Source: Lewinella sp039816955 (GTDB taxonomy: Bacteria > Bacteroidota > Bacteroidia > Chitinophagales > Saprospiraceae). Taken from it: a DNA stretch of 35,239 bases. The stretch covers positions 1 to 35,239 of the forward strand of contig JBCBWU010000060.1 in NCBI GenBank assembly GCA_039816955.1. The letters run 5' to 3'. This document shows, piece after piece, positions 16,184 through 25,896 of the stretch; position 1 is the first letter of the stretch, and each line of letters starts with the position of its first letter. The position numbers were made by a program, and so were the translations under genes. A model generated the notes under the pieces. The model was given only the letters and a program-made list of their open reading frames with translations, did not search any database and had not been told where the DNA came from.

Positions 16184-17302
16184 CTACAGTACCCGCTGCA
16201 AGGCTTGCTCAATGGCGGCCGCACCGCGCAGGTTCACCGCTGCTACATTGCCTTCCCGGTCGATAAGGAAGGTACGTGGGATACTGGAAACACCGTAGAG
16301 GCGACCAGCTTGACTTTCCCACTTCTTGAGATCACTGACGTGATATTCCCACGCTAAGCCATCTTGCTGGATAGCGTTGACCCAGCGCTGCTTCTGGCCT
16401 TCCATGGCCCGGGTGATATCTTCTTGTGAACGGTAGCGTGCTTTACCGCGGCTATCCAGGCCATCAAGTGATACGCTATACACTGTGAAACCCCGGTCTT
16501 TGTAACGATTGTATACGTCTACCACATTTGGGTTTTCGCGGCGGCAAGGGCCACACCAGCTAGCCCAGAAATCAAGTAAAACAACCTTTCCTCGTAAATC
16601 AGAAAGGGCATACTCAGTGCCCTGTGGGCTGGCCAGACGGATATCAGGTGCCTGCATGCCCACTTGGATAGGGCCACTGGAACCTCTGGTTTGTGCCGCG
16701 GCCGCTTGGGTGAGGTTATTTACGTAAGTGGCATAGGCTTGCGTGGCTTCCGCGTCGGGTGCGACGGCCGTCAATTTCTCCAGCGCTTTTTCCTGAATGC
16801 TGGCAAATTGTCCGTTGCGCCCAAGCGCCGTATAAGCGATAAAGGCGCCCAAGTGCGGATTACTAACAGAGTCCACCATGGCGGTAATGTCCGCGGGCTT
16901 ATATTGGCGGCGGAACAGTCCTTGCATCGTATTTACCAAGGTCTCACTATCACCAGAGCCAGTAATGGTTAGGTTGTACGTTTCTAGACTCTGCAGATTA
17001 CCGTTAACGGTCAGGTTTGTTTCCTTACCATTGAGCACGAAATTAATCCGCTTGGCACCGATGCGCAAGTTGTAAATACCAGCCGGTAGGCCTTCGGGGA
17101 AGGTCATGCTAAATTGTCCGTCTGCTCCCATATCGGTCTTTTGTAGTGGGTTGCTGGCCTTACCAAGGCGTACCTCGTCAACAAAGACTTGTAAATTTGA
17201 AGCATTGGTTATAGTTCCCTGAATCGTAAGTCCTTCCGGCTGGCAGGCCTGAAGGAGTACAAACAGTACGAATAATCCACTTATCTGTAATAGTGATTTC
17301 AT
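16184..17302 (-). CDS. TlpA/ResA-like thioredoxin-fold lipoprotein with DUF4369-type N-terminal domain
   Basis: This 372-residue protein starts with a lipoprotein signal ending VLLQAC (Cys20). An N-terminal beta-sandwich region (about 25-120) of the DUF4369 kind and a helical linker precede a thioredoxin domain (about 210-372). That domain has the active-site WASWCGPCRREN (Cys250, Cys253), the cis-proline loop SSIPRTFLIDREG (Pro342), and the family's opening block GMQAPDIRLASPQG. Such proteins reduce disulfides in the periplasm, for example in cytochrome c maturation or in oxidative defence. The mono-haem lipoprotein gene is nearby, but a GGCT-like gene and a terminator stand between them, so a shared role is only speculation. 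Confidence 0.88.
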   Translation of the reverse strand: MKSLLQISGLFVLFVLLQACQPEGLTIQGTITNASNLQVFVDEVRLGKASNPLQKTDMGADGQFSMTFPEGLPAGIYNLRIGAKRINFVLNGKETNLTVNGNLQSLETYNLTITGSGDSETLVNTMQGLFRRQYKPADITAMVDSVSNPHLGAFIAYTALGRNGQFASIQEKALEKLTAVAPDAEATQAYATYVNNLTQAAAAQTRGSSGPIQVGMQAPDIRLASPQGTEYALSDLRGKVVLLDFWASWCGPCRRENPNVVDVYNRYKDRGFTVYSVSLDGLDSRGKARYRSQEDITRAMEGQKQRWVNAIQQDGLAWEYHVSDLKKWESQAGRLYGVSSIPRTFLIDREGNVAAVNLRGAAAIEQALQRVL

Positions 17303-17709
17303 TACGCTTACTTTTTACCAATTAAATGATCATGAAATTATCGCTCGGGAATGGTTCCACTGGTATCGTAATAGGTGCTGACCAATATGCACCGGCACCG
17401 TAGCTTCTTCCTTGATTTCAATGTTTCGGAAAACTGTTTCTCCGAGCTTCGTAAAGATAATGCTTTGCTACTTTAAATAGTTGAGGGGGTCTACTCCTGC
17501 TCTAGACTGATCATCACAAGCATTCAGAATTATCCTTTCTCAAACAAATGTGTCATTCTCCACGATGAATAGACATCTAGGCTACCAGGGCGGAGGGCAT
17601 TATCTAGGCCACAAATATACTTTAGATTACAGCAGTAGGGGAATCAAGAGCTGTTAAAAAGTCCTTAAGAAAATAGCAAAGTTTCATTTCACAATCCATT
17701 ATTCAGGGA
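17303..17709. other. 407-base gap with no intact gene
   Basis: The gap separates the TlpA-like gene from the GGCT-like gene upstream on the same strand. A minus-strand TATATTTG box (17612-17619) matches TAnnTTTG and could start transcription toward the TlpA-like gene, leaving a leader of about 300 bases. Within it, a minus-strand frame without a start (about 17326-17454) reads IFTKLGETVFRNIEIKEEA, then TVPVHIGQHLLRYQW, which looks like a possible coding remnant. I see no riboswitch or stable RNA that I can name. Confidence 0.35.
17612..17619 (-). promoter_or_regulatory. Possible -7 box upstream of the TlpA-like gene
   Basis: TATATTTG on the minus strand matches the Bacteroidota -7 element; no TTG at the -33 distance is seen. 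It lies 310 bases before the start codon of the thioredoxin-like gene. Confidence 0.25.
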
Positions 17710-18366
17710 CTATTCAAAGTGAATTTTGTCAAAGTACTCCGGTAGGTACTCCTTGATTAAGGCATCAATATCATACGCATTTGGTCGGAAAATAAAGGGG
17801 CGTCGTGGGTATATCCGGTCATTTACCCAGAAACTACTCCAATGATAAGTGGTGGTGAGGAAATCTTTTGCAAACTGCTTCTTTTTAGCCTCTGGGTAGC
17901 GTGCTTCCATTTCTAGGCAACCGTTTATACAGATATCGACATAAGATTGTACAATGGGGAATTCCTTGGTCGGAAAAGCTTTTTCCATGGGTTCTTCTGT
18001 GGTAAACTTGTTGAGGTATACCCACACCTTAGCGTTCTTTGGGAGGACAGAAACGTAGTCGTTTATAGCTTCCACGGGTACCTGTTCTCGCTTGTAGTTG
18101 AGTTCACGCTTATCGGTCGCCGCTAGTTCTTCTTTAGTGGTCCTGTAGATGACAGCGTTCATTCGATAATTGGATCCAGGCTCCTCTCTGCGGACACAGC
18201 CTAGAAAAGTAGTAGTAAGGCCTGCAACATCAGTACGGGCAAACCAGCCTCTCATTAGGCCGCTCACACTGATGGGGAATGCTACTTTAGCATTTGGAGT
18301 GGTCCGGGTTCGAGATTCTTCTTCCATCAGGGAGCCGTAGCCAATAAGATAATTGTGTTCTTTCAT
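17710..18366 (-). CDS. Gamma-glutamylcyclotransferase-fold (GGCT/AIG2-like) protein
   Basis: This 218-residue protein opens with YLIGYGSLM (6-14), the substrate-loop signature of the gamma-glutamylcyclotransferase superfamily. TDKRELNYKRE (84-94) carries the expected catalytic acid, probably Glu88, in the usual place about 75 residues later. Members release 5-oxoproline from gamma-glutamyl compounds or remodel gamma-glutamylamines. The C-terminal half, with FLTTTYHWSSFW and RRPFIFRPNAYDID, is longer than in minimal GGCT enzymes and I cannot assign it. There is no signal peptide. A terminator separates it from the upstream mono-haem lipoprotein gene. Confidence 0.7.
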   Translation of the reverse strand: MKEHNYLIGYGSLMEEESRTRTTPNAKVAFPISVSGLMRGWFARTDVAGLTTTFLGCVRREEPGSNYRMNAVIYRTTKEELAATDKRELNYKREQVPVEAINDYVSVLPKNAKVWVYLNKFTTEEPMEKAFPTKEFPIVQSYVDICINGCLEMEARYPEAKKKQFAKDFLTTTYHWSSFWVNDRIYPRRPFIFRPNAYDIDALIKEYLPEYFDKIHFE

Positions 18367-18402
18367 TCTTGAGTGATATTAGTGGACATGAAGAAATAAG
18401 AG

Positions 18403-18458
18403 CTAAAAATCAAACAAGTGTCATTCCCATTTGGCTTGAAGAGAGAAATGACACTTGT
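18403..18458 (-). terminator. Rho-independent terminator after the mono-haem lipoprotein gene
   Basis: A 12-base perfect inverted repeat (ACAAGTGTCATT at 18414-18425 and AATGACACTTGT at 18447-18458, 21-base loop) lies 25 bases after the stop of the minus-strand gene at 18484. On that strand it is followed by TTTGATTTTT. The orientation suits the lipoprotein unit and separates it from the GGCT-like gene. Confidence 0.65.
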
Positions 18459-18483
18459 AAGGCTTGCTTGTTACGGTCTTCCG

Positions 18484-20040
18484 TTAGTTAAAATCGTCAC
18501 TAGAAATCTTAGCAATTTTGTATTCTGGCAAGCGGTAGGGATCTGGTACATCAATAGGCTTACCAGCAAAATCATTGAGGAAACTGAAGTCGGTTCCGCG
18601 ATTCACCTGAGCACCAGCGCCGTGGCAGCCGACACATCCGCCGGTGGTGATAAATTTACCGTGGGCTACTAGGTTGTTACCTTGATCATGTGGATTTCCA
18701 ATAGAACTTCCACTAAAGTCGGCAAGCGTGCTATCCGATTCAATAACCAAGTTGGCTAGGTAATAGGTCGGCATACTGGTTTTACGATTAGCTAGTGTTT
18801 CATCCACGTATACGTCTGATTGGAAACCGGTGAGGCGGTAATTTGCTAAGAAGTTAGGATTGTCTGGATTAGCTGCTTTGATCTGCGCCTGTACCGCATC
18901 AGAAATAGGACCGTAAGTATCCATGCTTCTGGAATGTGCTCCATCACTATCATTGTGCCGTTTAACCCCTTGTAGCTCCTGAGCTGCAACTCCCGCATTG
19001 TCCAGCGCAAACTTGTAGCCATAATCCTCCAGACTGTTATGCTCCCAGGTGGCGATGAATAAATGGCGATAGTTGTTGGTCTTGTGAATGATGTGCATAC
19101 CCAAAAGTACGTACTGATCTACTTGTGCTACGTAAGACGTATCACTGCCATTAATCACTTCGCTAAACGTGACGGCCTCACGAACCAGAAATTCCTTTGC
19201 ATTATCGCTGTCAGTAAGTGGTCGCCAGGCCGTTTTAATTTCCATCATCCCTCTGGTTTGTGATGCCTCATCACTACAAGGGAGGACAATCACCCCTTGC
19301 GCACCGTAATGCTTGGAACCACAGGGATCTGAACCACTGGCATCTTCGTAAGTAGAGATTTCTTCCAAGAGTGGAATGTTTTTCTCAGCTTTTTTGATGG
19401 CAGCCATCAGGGCAGGGGTGGAATTGAAGTAGGTCTTGCGGTAGTCGTACTCTACTCGATTGGCCTTCGCCATGTACATGACCAGATTGTCCTGATTGGT
19501 TACTGAGGTAATATTAGGATTTGCAAAAACGTAACAAGAACCAATTTCGTTGTCCTCATCTAGCATGACGAAGTACTGCGACTGATCCAGGCCATTCCAA
19601 TCAATTTGATCAGTGTTAACAAAGGGATAGCTCGGCGTACTATCATAAGGCTTGGTCAGTACATCTCCCTTGGGGCGGTATTCTACCCGGTGGGCGAAGG
19701 TTTCCCATACCAGTGGTGCGCTTGGAGTACCGTCGGAATAACTCCAATCACTGTCTGGCGTTTCACGCTGGGGGACGCTTGCTGTATACGTGGATTTCCA
19801 GGAAAGGGCAATCATTTCTTTCCAGGCAAAAATGGCGTTGTCCAGTACACTTGAATTGGTGGCCAGATCGTAAGGAGGATACATGCCGTCCAATAAATCG
19901 GCAGGTAATTCAATCGGTGGCGCTTCGGCTACCTCTTCTTCCAGAGGTGCCTCCTCCGTTTCTCCAGTGATGTTTGAGTCACCGCAATTTGGTAATGCGA
20001 ATACGATAAGCAAAGTGAATGAAATGAGTTGTAATTTCAT
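18484..20040 (-). CDS. Mono-haem c-type cytochrome-like lipoprotein, function unknown
   Basis: This 518-residue protein has a lipoprotein signal ending ALPNC (Cys19), then an acidic Glu/Pro linker (20-50). The large middle domain includes FAWKEMIALSW (71-81), LLGMHIIHKT (312-321) and FIATWEHNSLEDYG (328-341). Near the C-terminus stands a single haem-c attachment motif, CVGCH (469-473, haem ligand His473), in GKFITTGGCVGCHGAGA. A combination of a large N-terminal domain containing a WEH motif with a C-terminal CxxCH occurs in uncharacterised bacterial proteins, but I cannot name a function. Export and haem attachment put it on the periplasmic side, lipid-anchored. The 150-residue gene ends 110 bases upstream on the same strand, and a terminator follows, suggesting a two-gene unit. 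Confidence 0.75.
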   Translation of the reverse strand: MKLQLISFTLLIVFALPNCGDSNITGETEEAPLEEEVAEAPPIELPADLLDGMYPPYDLATNSSVLDNAIFAWKEMIALSWKSTYTASVPQRETPDSDWSYSDGTPSAPLVWETFAHRVEYRPKGDVLTKPYDSTPSYPFVNTDQIDWNGLDQSQYFVMLDEDNEIGSCYVFANPNITSVTNQDNLVMYMAKANRVEYDYRKTYFNSTPALMAAIKKAEKNIPLLEEISTYEDASGSDPCGSKHYGAQGVIVLPCSDEASQTRGMMEIKTAWRPLTDSDNAKEFLVREAVTFSEVINGSDTSYVAQVDQYVLLGMHIIHKTNNYRHLFIATWEHNSLEDYGYKFALDNAGVAAQELQGVKRHNDSDGAHSRSMDTYGPISDAVQAQIKAANPDNPNFLANYRLTGFQSDVYVDETLANRKTSMPTYYLANLVIESDSTLADFSGSSIGNPHDQGNNLVAHGKFITTGGCVGCHGAGAQVNRGTDFSFLNDFAGKPIDVPDPYRLPEYKIAKISSDDFN

Positions 20041-20150
20041 GATGAATTGAAATTTAAACTGTTATCACAGGAGCTGCAATGAATCAGTACTAAGACTGAC
20101 TCAATCCAGACTCCCAAGACACAATAAATATGGATTTGATAATGGTGAAG

Positions 20151-20603
20151 TTAGTACTTGACGCAGAAGAAAGAAGCTACTACTCCTGCCGGATGAATGG
20201 TGCCATCTCCTCCCGGGTGGGGAATTTGTCGGATAATAGAACCTACGAAAGCAGGTACCTGGTTCACCCCATTTTGCCAGGGGTTTACCAGGTAGCCCAC
20301 GTACTCGTAAATCCACTCGTGGCCTCCCACCATTCCCTTGCCCTGAAAACGGGCAGTGAAAGGATCACCGTAATTGATGGAACCAGTGAGCTTTAACTCC
20401 CACTCTTGGCGTTTTTCATCGCCAATGCTTCCGCTAAGTTCGTTCTGGTTCAGGCTTGGGCTAATGATGATGGTGCCTTCACCGAACATCAAATTGGTAC
20501 CACTGCTGCTATCGGTTTTGACTTGTTCGAAAGTGTAGTTATTGTAGCTGCGGTAAGCCCAGGTGCCCTCCCAAAGGGAATGAAGTGAATTTTGGTTTGA
20601 CAT
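20151..20603 (-). CDS. 150-residue protein of unknown function, partner of the mono-haem lipoprotein
   Basis: There is no signal peptide or membrane helix. The sequence is beta-rich with alternating hydrophobics and many Gly: LWEGTWAYRSYNN (10-22), FGEGTIIISPS, then GDPFTARFQGKGMVGG followed by WIYEYVGYLVNPWQNGV, and a conserved-looking tail VGSIIRQIPHPGG ending AGVVASFFCVKY. Repeated strand-turn units suggest a lipocalin-like or beta-barrel fold, which is inference. The gene is the first of a probable two-gene unit with the haem lipoprotein. It lacks an export signal while the partner is exported, which is odd for direct partners. Confidence 0.65.
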   Translation of the reverse strand: MSNQNSLHSLWEGTWAYRSYNNYTFEQVKTDSSSGTNLMFGEGTIIISPSLNQNELSGSIGDEKRQEWELKLTGSINYGDPFTARFQGKGMVGGHEWIYEYVGYLVNPWQNGVNQVPAFVGSIIRQIPHPGGDGTIHPAGVVASFFCVKY

Positions 20604-20970
20604 GAATATGGATTAAGGGTTTTAAAAAGAATATGGGTTAAAAGCAGAGAAAGCGGGGAAGAGACCCGAAAGTCTCCCCCCAAATCGATGAAGTATTGTT
20701 AATTAATCTTTGAGTGTTGCTCTGAATTGTCCACACGACCGTTCACCCCCTGCCACTGCTGCGACAACGGACCAAAAGGTTATATGAAAGCTGCTTATAG
20801 GGGAGTTGGCTAAAGGAAATAATCCTTTAAACCATTTTACAGAATAGACAATGCTGTGAGAAAAGGGGAGAGGGGAAGTAAAGACAATATAAAGTTACAT
20901 ATAATTTATCTAAAAATGAAACTGTTCGACTGTGCGAAGGGGCTTTGATTCAATTTTGTTGGGAATGATA
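20604..20970. other. 367-base gap without a recognised gene
   Basis: This lies between the TamB-like gene's stop and the start of the 150-residue gene, both on the minus strand, so it must carry the promoter of the latter. I could not find a clean TAnnTTTG box on the minus strand, a strong hairpin with T tract, or a coding-looking frame. The TamB end has only a weak TTCG/CGAA hairpin near 20930. Confidence 0.4.
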
Positions 20971-23900
20971 CTAGTTTTTTCCAGATGATTTTTTGCCTTT
21001 TAGACTCTGCCAAAAATCGCTAAAGGAATGAAATTCTTTACGCCAGCTCAGGCCAGTGCCTACCTGCAAGCGACGGCCACCACCGATATCCTGATCCCTT
21101 CTTTCGTACAAGCGGATTTTGAGGTCACGGTTACTGCTGATAGCGTATTCCAAGACAATGTTTTCTCCAAAAAAGGTGCCATTTTGGGTGGTTTGCCCAA
21201 ATTCAAAGTTACCACCAATGTCTAGTGAAACTCGTTCGTTAAAGAGGCCCGAGCGCAAGTTGATCTCAACTGCATCCCCAAAGTTAGTTTGACTATTGGT
21301 TAGGTCTGCGGCCGTCACGCGATTATAATCAACATCTACGTCCAGGCTGGAAATCGTTCTTCCATCGCCAATAACACCACTAAAGAGATCAGTTAGCAAG
21401 AGGCTCAATTGGTTGCTAAAATATTCACTGAGCGTATTGGTGATCACCTCACCACTATTAAAGGAAAGATCCGACGGCAGGAATTGTCCCAGAGCGATCA
21501 GACCAAAGACTTGTTTGTTCATTTCATTCGGCTCCTGCCGCAAGAGATTTAGCTTGTTGGCGGCTAAATTTTCCAGTACTCCCTGTAGATTAGGGAAGTT
21601 GATATCAAATGAAATGTCTGGGGCGAATAGAGCACCTTTCAAATATAGAATAAGATCCACGTCGGTGGCCTGTTGGGCTTGCTTCTGTTCGCTCTCGGGG
21701 GCGTTGATCAGGTACTCCTGAATGAAGGTTGTGAGTGAGGTCTTCAGGTCTTTGTAAGAAGCAGCAATATTGATGCGGGCATCTAGGGGATCGCCATTCC
21801 AACTGATACTTCCTCCCGGTAAAATGCGGAAATCCTTATTGATCACATCATAGAGCGTAAATAGATAATCTCCGCTACTTACTGTTACATTTCCGAACAT
21901 CTGAAAGGACTCTCCTCGCGGGAGCAGAATGCGCAGATTGCCTCGGCCTTGACCCCGGAGAATATCACCAGCCTTTTCATCAAAAATCATCTCTAGGTCA
22001 GCCACTTCAGTTACTTCAATATCCATTTCCAGATTGAGGCCCTTGATGTTGGCACTCTCGCTGGTAGTGGTCTGCTGAGTCTCTTGGTGCCGATTGACAA
22101 AACGCACAAAGTTGAGATCGCTCCGCTCTGCTTCTTCCGTTACTGGAATCACCAGTTTGGTGCTGTCTGACACTGTGGCGTTGACATAGATATTCGGCCT
22201 TTGGAAGTCGCCACTAAAGATGACTTCACCACTACCGATGGCTTTGCCGTAGAAGAGATCATTATCTCCTTTCGCGAGATCCAGGCCAAGAAAACGACGG
22301 GTCCGCATGCGAGCATCCAGTCCCAAGTACCGCAACCTGGTGTGCGTAATTCCCCCATCAATAACGGCACTGTTTCCGTACTTGTCGTAGATGACTGTTC
22401 CGCTGGCGTCAAACAGTTCGTTGCTAGCTTGGATGGTGCCCTGGCGGAAGGTATAATGGGTTTGCAAGGATTGAATCGTAAAACCACCGTCACGGGCATC
22501 AATAAACCCACCTACGTCTAGTGCTGAGGTAAGACCTTTCACTTGTAAGTCCGCATTAAAATGACCATGCGTGTTTTTTAATCCTGTGCCCAGCCAGTAT
22601 TCAGCAATGGCCATTGGAAAACCGCTAAAGCGTGTCTTCAGATCCAGATAATTTTTCTGACGTTCTAGTGGTAAAGCACGATTGACAAAGCGCTGGTCCT
22701 TGAGGTCTGCCAGATTAAGCTCCGCTTCCACCTCCATCTGTACGGTATCCCGAGATAAACTGATAATTGCGTTGGCCTTCTGCTTCAAGTTGGGCGCATA
22801 AGCATCGAGGCGAAACTGCCCAAAGTCATCTTCATTAATGTAAAACTCTTCGCAACTCATGACTGCATTGACGCCCTGCATCTGGAAGACATCATCAATT
22901 TGGATGAGCATGTCAAAATCACCCGAGAAGTTCAATGGGTCATAATCCCAAATATCATCAATGAAGTTGAAATTAAAGTGGGCGAGTTGTACCCTTAGGC
23001 CTTTCGGTCCACTATTTCGAATATGAATGCGGCGATGCTTATTGCGCAAGGAGAAGTTATCCGCCGAAATTTGGCCTCCCCCAAAACGGATCTGGTTGTT
23101 CTCATCAATGACCCACGGAGTCTGCAGTAAGCTCAAATTGGATTGTCGTAATTGTAGTGCATAATCTACCGAATCTGGCAAAAAGAAAATGCCGTTTAGA
23201 TTAACTTGGTCAAAGAGATTTGGCGTATCCGTACTGATGTTGATCGCAAAGTCTAGTGTATCCGATTGCAGAATACTGAGGAAGGTGAAGGTATTTAATC
23301 GCGGTTTGCCATTTATGATCGTGGAGTCAACCACTATGTCAAGATCCCCTTCGTTCTTAAGGGCATCCATGTGCACATAGACGTCCGCTAGTCGCAAATT
23401 ACCATAGGTGATACTGGGCATTTCCAGGTAGAAAATCAGGGAGTCACTCGTTCCATTGTAGCGACCACTCAGGTCGACATCTTGCAGTACACCTAGTTTA
23501 GGATCAACGAGGAAGTTGAGTCCTTTGCTGTCTTCCACAAACAGCTCAAAGGAGAACTCATTGATATCTGGTATTCGCTTGGGTTCTTTAAAGCCAAGTC
23601 GTTGGGCGAAACCTGGATAGTTGCGTAGCATGAAGAGCTGTAGGGAGGTCGGCAACTCATTGATGTCAAATTCCCCACGAACTTCACCCCGGGCTATATC
23701 AGACTCCAGGCGGAACACTTTTTCACCCACTGGCGTGAAAAAGGTAAAGGCCCGCATGTAGTCAATTTCGTAGATGTCCGTTTTGTTCTTTTCCAACCTG
23801 ATCTCCCGCAAGTTGACATCTCCTTCCATTTTGGAGAACTCTGTATTGCGCAAGTTGAGGTCAATACCACCGGCCAGGACAATATCAGCAGGGGAGAGGT

Positions 23901-25881
23901 TAAGTGGCTGTAGCGCTAAGCGATTGACGTTCGCCTTAAAGTCAAATACAGGGATGGAATCTGTAAAATCAATCTCTCCGGCAAAGCCGAAGTCAATGTT
24001 GTCATCTTGTATAGCAAACTCTCCGTTAAAGAAGTTTTTATTCAGTTGTCCAGTTACCGATGCGTTTTCGTAAGTGTAATCCTTTACTGTAATGCGTTCG
24101 ATATTGGCGGCCAAGCTAGCAGAGGCAAATTCGCCAGTAAGGCCAACTCCATCAGCCACTTCTGAGCTGAAATCCACCAGACCAAAGTCTGGATTACCGG
24201 TCCAGCCACCCAAGTCGAAACCAATTAAGTTGAGGCTTCCATGATAGTTGGCGCGTTCTGGCCCGTCCGTAAGGACCATCTGCATATCCAAGGCAGCATC
24301 ACCCAAGTCAGTTCGTAAGTACCCGTTCGCTACAAAATCTACGAAGAAACCCACGAAGCTACCGCTAAACTGTAAGTTCCCCAGCTTATTAAAGTTATCA
24401 GGCGGATTAAAGTCCGGAATTAACTGCCGTAGTGTTCCCAGTCGGGTATCAAAACGATCAAGCTCTAAGATCAAAAACTCCTCTTCTGGTACCGCCAGAT
24501 TTTGCGAAGAAAAGCTTCCTTCCAGGTGTGTGCCATCAGCCAGTGTGATATTGAGATCATTGCCGCGTAGATTATTGACCCTTCCGCGCACGCGACCTTC
24601 AATCTGTAGATTGGTATCCCGATTGGAATCAAAGAAGGGGTTCTTGTTCAACTTGGGAACAAAAGCAATGATATCCTGTAAGGTGACATCAGCGTCGTGG
24701 AAGCGCGCGTCCATCTTAACTCGATCTTCAAAATACTCCCAGTCTGTAAAACTCCGGTAGGTAAAACGCAGTGTATCTCCCAAACTCGTAGTGGGAGTGA
24801 TGATCGAAAGGCCATTCAAAGTCATCTCGCGTGGGGACACAAGGGCCTCTTTCGCCGAAAGGCGCTCCAGCTGGAAGCCGCTTCTATCCTTGGCGGCAAT
24901 CCAATTTACACGTCCAGTATAGGTTTCTTTATCTAATCGGAAGCTATCCACTTCTACTTGGATATCGTACAAGTTGAGGTGCTTGAGATCAAGCTGATTT
25001 TCCGGTAGGGCCCGTACTGGTTCTTTACGGTAGTTGTGGAGTTCGAATTGCCCACCACTTATTAATAGTTCCCCGATACGAATGTCTACACCTAGGCTAT
25101 CTACAATGGCTGGAACTATTTCTTCGGGACTAGGTGGAGTACTTGGTTCTACATCGACTATCTCGGTGGCGTTGGTCCCACTGCCGTACCATTTGTCAAT
25201 GCGGATGATGGGCTTGCGGATATTCATCGAATTCACATCAATGAACGGTTGCCCCAAGTCCATATCATTAAGGTAGAATTGCCCGTCGGTAACAAGAGCC
25301 TCTAGTGCACTTCCCTTTACACTATCAATTTCTGAGAAACGCACATTTTCTAGATGGAGCTCCTTGAGATTAAAGGGTACGGGTTTCTTTTCCTGCGGAG
25401 TGGCGACAGGAGGCTGCGGTGGAAACAGCTTCAATAAGACTTCTTGGAGATTAGACAAAGAGTCTGTACTGCCTTTTCTAATGTTGAATTGCGCATTAGC
25501 CAGCTCGAGCGCTTCAATTTCTAACCCTCGGCTGTAAATAGCCAGTGGGTTGAGATTAAAATCCGCCTGAATTAAGCCACTGGACAGCAGGGTGTCAGCA
25601 TTATAGTCGACTAAATAGAGGCCTTGAAGATCCAGTTGATCAAACCAACTGATTCTGGCCCTTTCTAGCCCGACTGGCGTTCCGAGCGTCTTTTCAAGTT
25701 TGGTCGTGATCCGCTGTGCCAGGTACTGCTGCACAAAGGGAAGTTGTAGAAAAAGGAATAAACCTACCAACACCGCCAAACACCACAACAATACACGTAT
25801 CCACCGGGGCCGCTTACGAGGCTGTTCGGACTGGTCCTGTTCGGTGCCATTTACTGGCGGTGGAGTAGTTGTATCGCTCAT
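20971..25881 (-). CDS. TamB-like translocation/assembly module protein (AsmA/DUF490 type)
   Basis: The frame begins at a TTG at 25899, but a -7 box covers that codon, so I take the ATG at 25881 (1636 residues). The N-terminus has a Pro/Arg-rich cytoplasmic stretch, one transmembrane anchor (about 28-47), and the AsmA-like opening FVQQYLAQRITTKLEKTLGT. The long middle consists of repeating beta-strands with LNLRNTEF- and VDVEPSTPP-type turns. The last third is the TamB domain: ILPGGSISWNGDPLDARINI, VDLILYLKGALFAPDISF, ALGQFLPSDLSFNSGE and a C-terminal strand set like beta-barrel sorting ends. TamB proteins form a groove across the periplasm and take part in outer membrane protein assembly or phospholipid transport. 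No TamA/Omp85 gene lies next to it. Confidence 0.9.
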   Translation of the reverse strand: MSDTTTPPPVNGTEQDQSEQPRKRPRWIRVLLWCLAVLVGLFLFLQLPFVQQYLAQRITTKLEKTLGTPVGLERARISWFDQLDLQGLYLVDYNADTLLSSGLIQADFNLNPLAIYSRGLEIEALELANAQFNIRKGSTDSLSNLQEVLLKLFPPQPPVATPQEKKPVPFNLKELHLENVRFSEIDSVKGSALEALVTDGQFYLNDMDLGQPFIDVNSMNIRKPIIRIDKWYGSGTNATEIVDVEPSTPPSPEEIVPAIVDSLGVDIRIGELLISGGQFELHNYRKEPVRALPENQLDLKHLNLYDIQVEVDSFRLDKETYTGRVNWIAAKDRSGFQLERLSAKEALVSPREMTLNGLSIITPTTSLGDTLRFTYRSFTDWEYFEDRVKMDARFHDADVTLQDIIAFVPKLNKNPFFDSNRDTNLQIEGRVRGRVNNLRGNDLNITLADGTHLEGSFSSQNLAVPEEEFLILELDRFDTRLGTLRQLIPDFNPPDNFNKLGNLQFSGSFVGFFVDFVANGYLRTDLGDAALDMQMVLTDGPERANYHGSLNLIGFDLGGWTGNPDFGLVDFSSEVADGVGLTGEFASASLAANIERITVKDYTYENASVTGQLNKNFFNGEFAIQDDNIDFGFAGEIDFTDSIPVFDFKANVNRLALQPLNLSPADIVLAGGIDLNLRNTEFSKMEGDVNLREIRLEKNKTDIYEIDYMRAFTFFTPVGEKVFRLESDIARGEVRGEFDINELPTSLQLFMLRNYPGFAQRLGFKEPKRIPDINEFSFELFVEDSKGLNFLVDPKLGVLQDVDLSGRYNGTSDSLIFYLEMPSITYGNLRLADVYVHMDALKNEGDLDIVVDSTIINGKPRLNTFTFLSILQSDTLDFAINISTDTPNLFDQVNLNGIFFLPDSVDYALQLRQSNLSLLQTPWVIDENNQIRFGGGQISADNFSLRNKHRRIHIRNSGPKGLRVQLAHFNFNFIDDIWDYDPLNFSGDFDMLIQIDDVFQMQGVNAVMSCEEFYINEDDFGQFRLDAYAPNLKQKANAIISLSRDTVQMEVEAELNLADLKDQRFVNRALPLERQKNYLDLKTRFSGFPMAIAEYWLGTGLKNTHGHFNADLQVKGLTSALDVGGFIDARDGGFTIQSLQTHYTFRQGTIQASNELFDASGTVIYDKYGNSAVIDGGITHTRLRYLGLDARMRTRRFLGLDLAKGDNDLFYGKAIGSGEVIFSGDFQRPNIYVNATVSDSTKLVIPVTEEAERSDLNFVRFVNRHQETQQTTTSESANIKGLNLEMDIEVTEVADLEMIFDEKAGDILRGQGRGNLRILLPRGESFQMFGNVTVSSGDYLFTLYDVINKDFRILPGGSISWNGDPLDARINIAASYKDLKTSLTTFIQEYLINAPESEQKQAQQATDVDLILYLKGALFAPDISFDINFPNLQGVLENLAANKLNLLRQEPNEMNKQVFGLIALGQFLPSDLSFNSGEVITNTLSEYFSNQLSLLLTDLFSGVIGDGRTISSLDVDVDYNRVTAADLTNSQTNFGDAVEINLRSGLFNERVSLDIGGNFEFGQTTQNGTFFGENIVLEYAISSNRDLKIRLYERRDQDIGGGRRLQVGTGLSWRKEFHSFSDFWQSLKGKKSSGKN

Positions 25882-25896
25882 TCTTGAAAATCGCTG

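Noticed and set aside
17327..17404. 25-codon plus-strand frame starting ATGATCATG
   Set aside because: Too short, no promoter or conserved feature, and it lies just upstream of a minus-strand gene.
21605..24936. Many plus- and minus-strand frames of 60-170 codons inside the TamB-like gene
   Set aside because: All are shadows of the long gene; none has a recognisable domain or a sensible start context.
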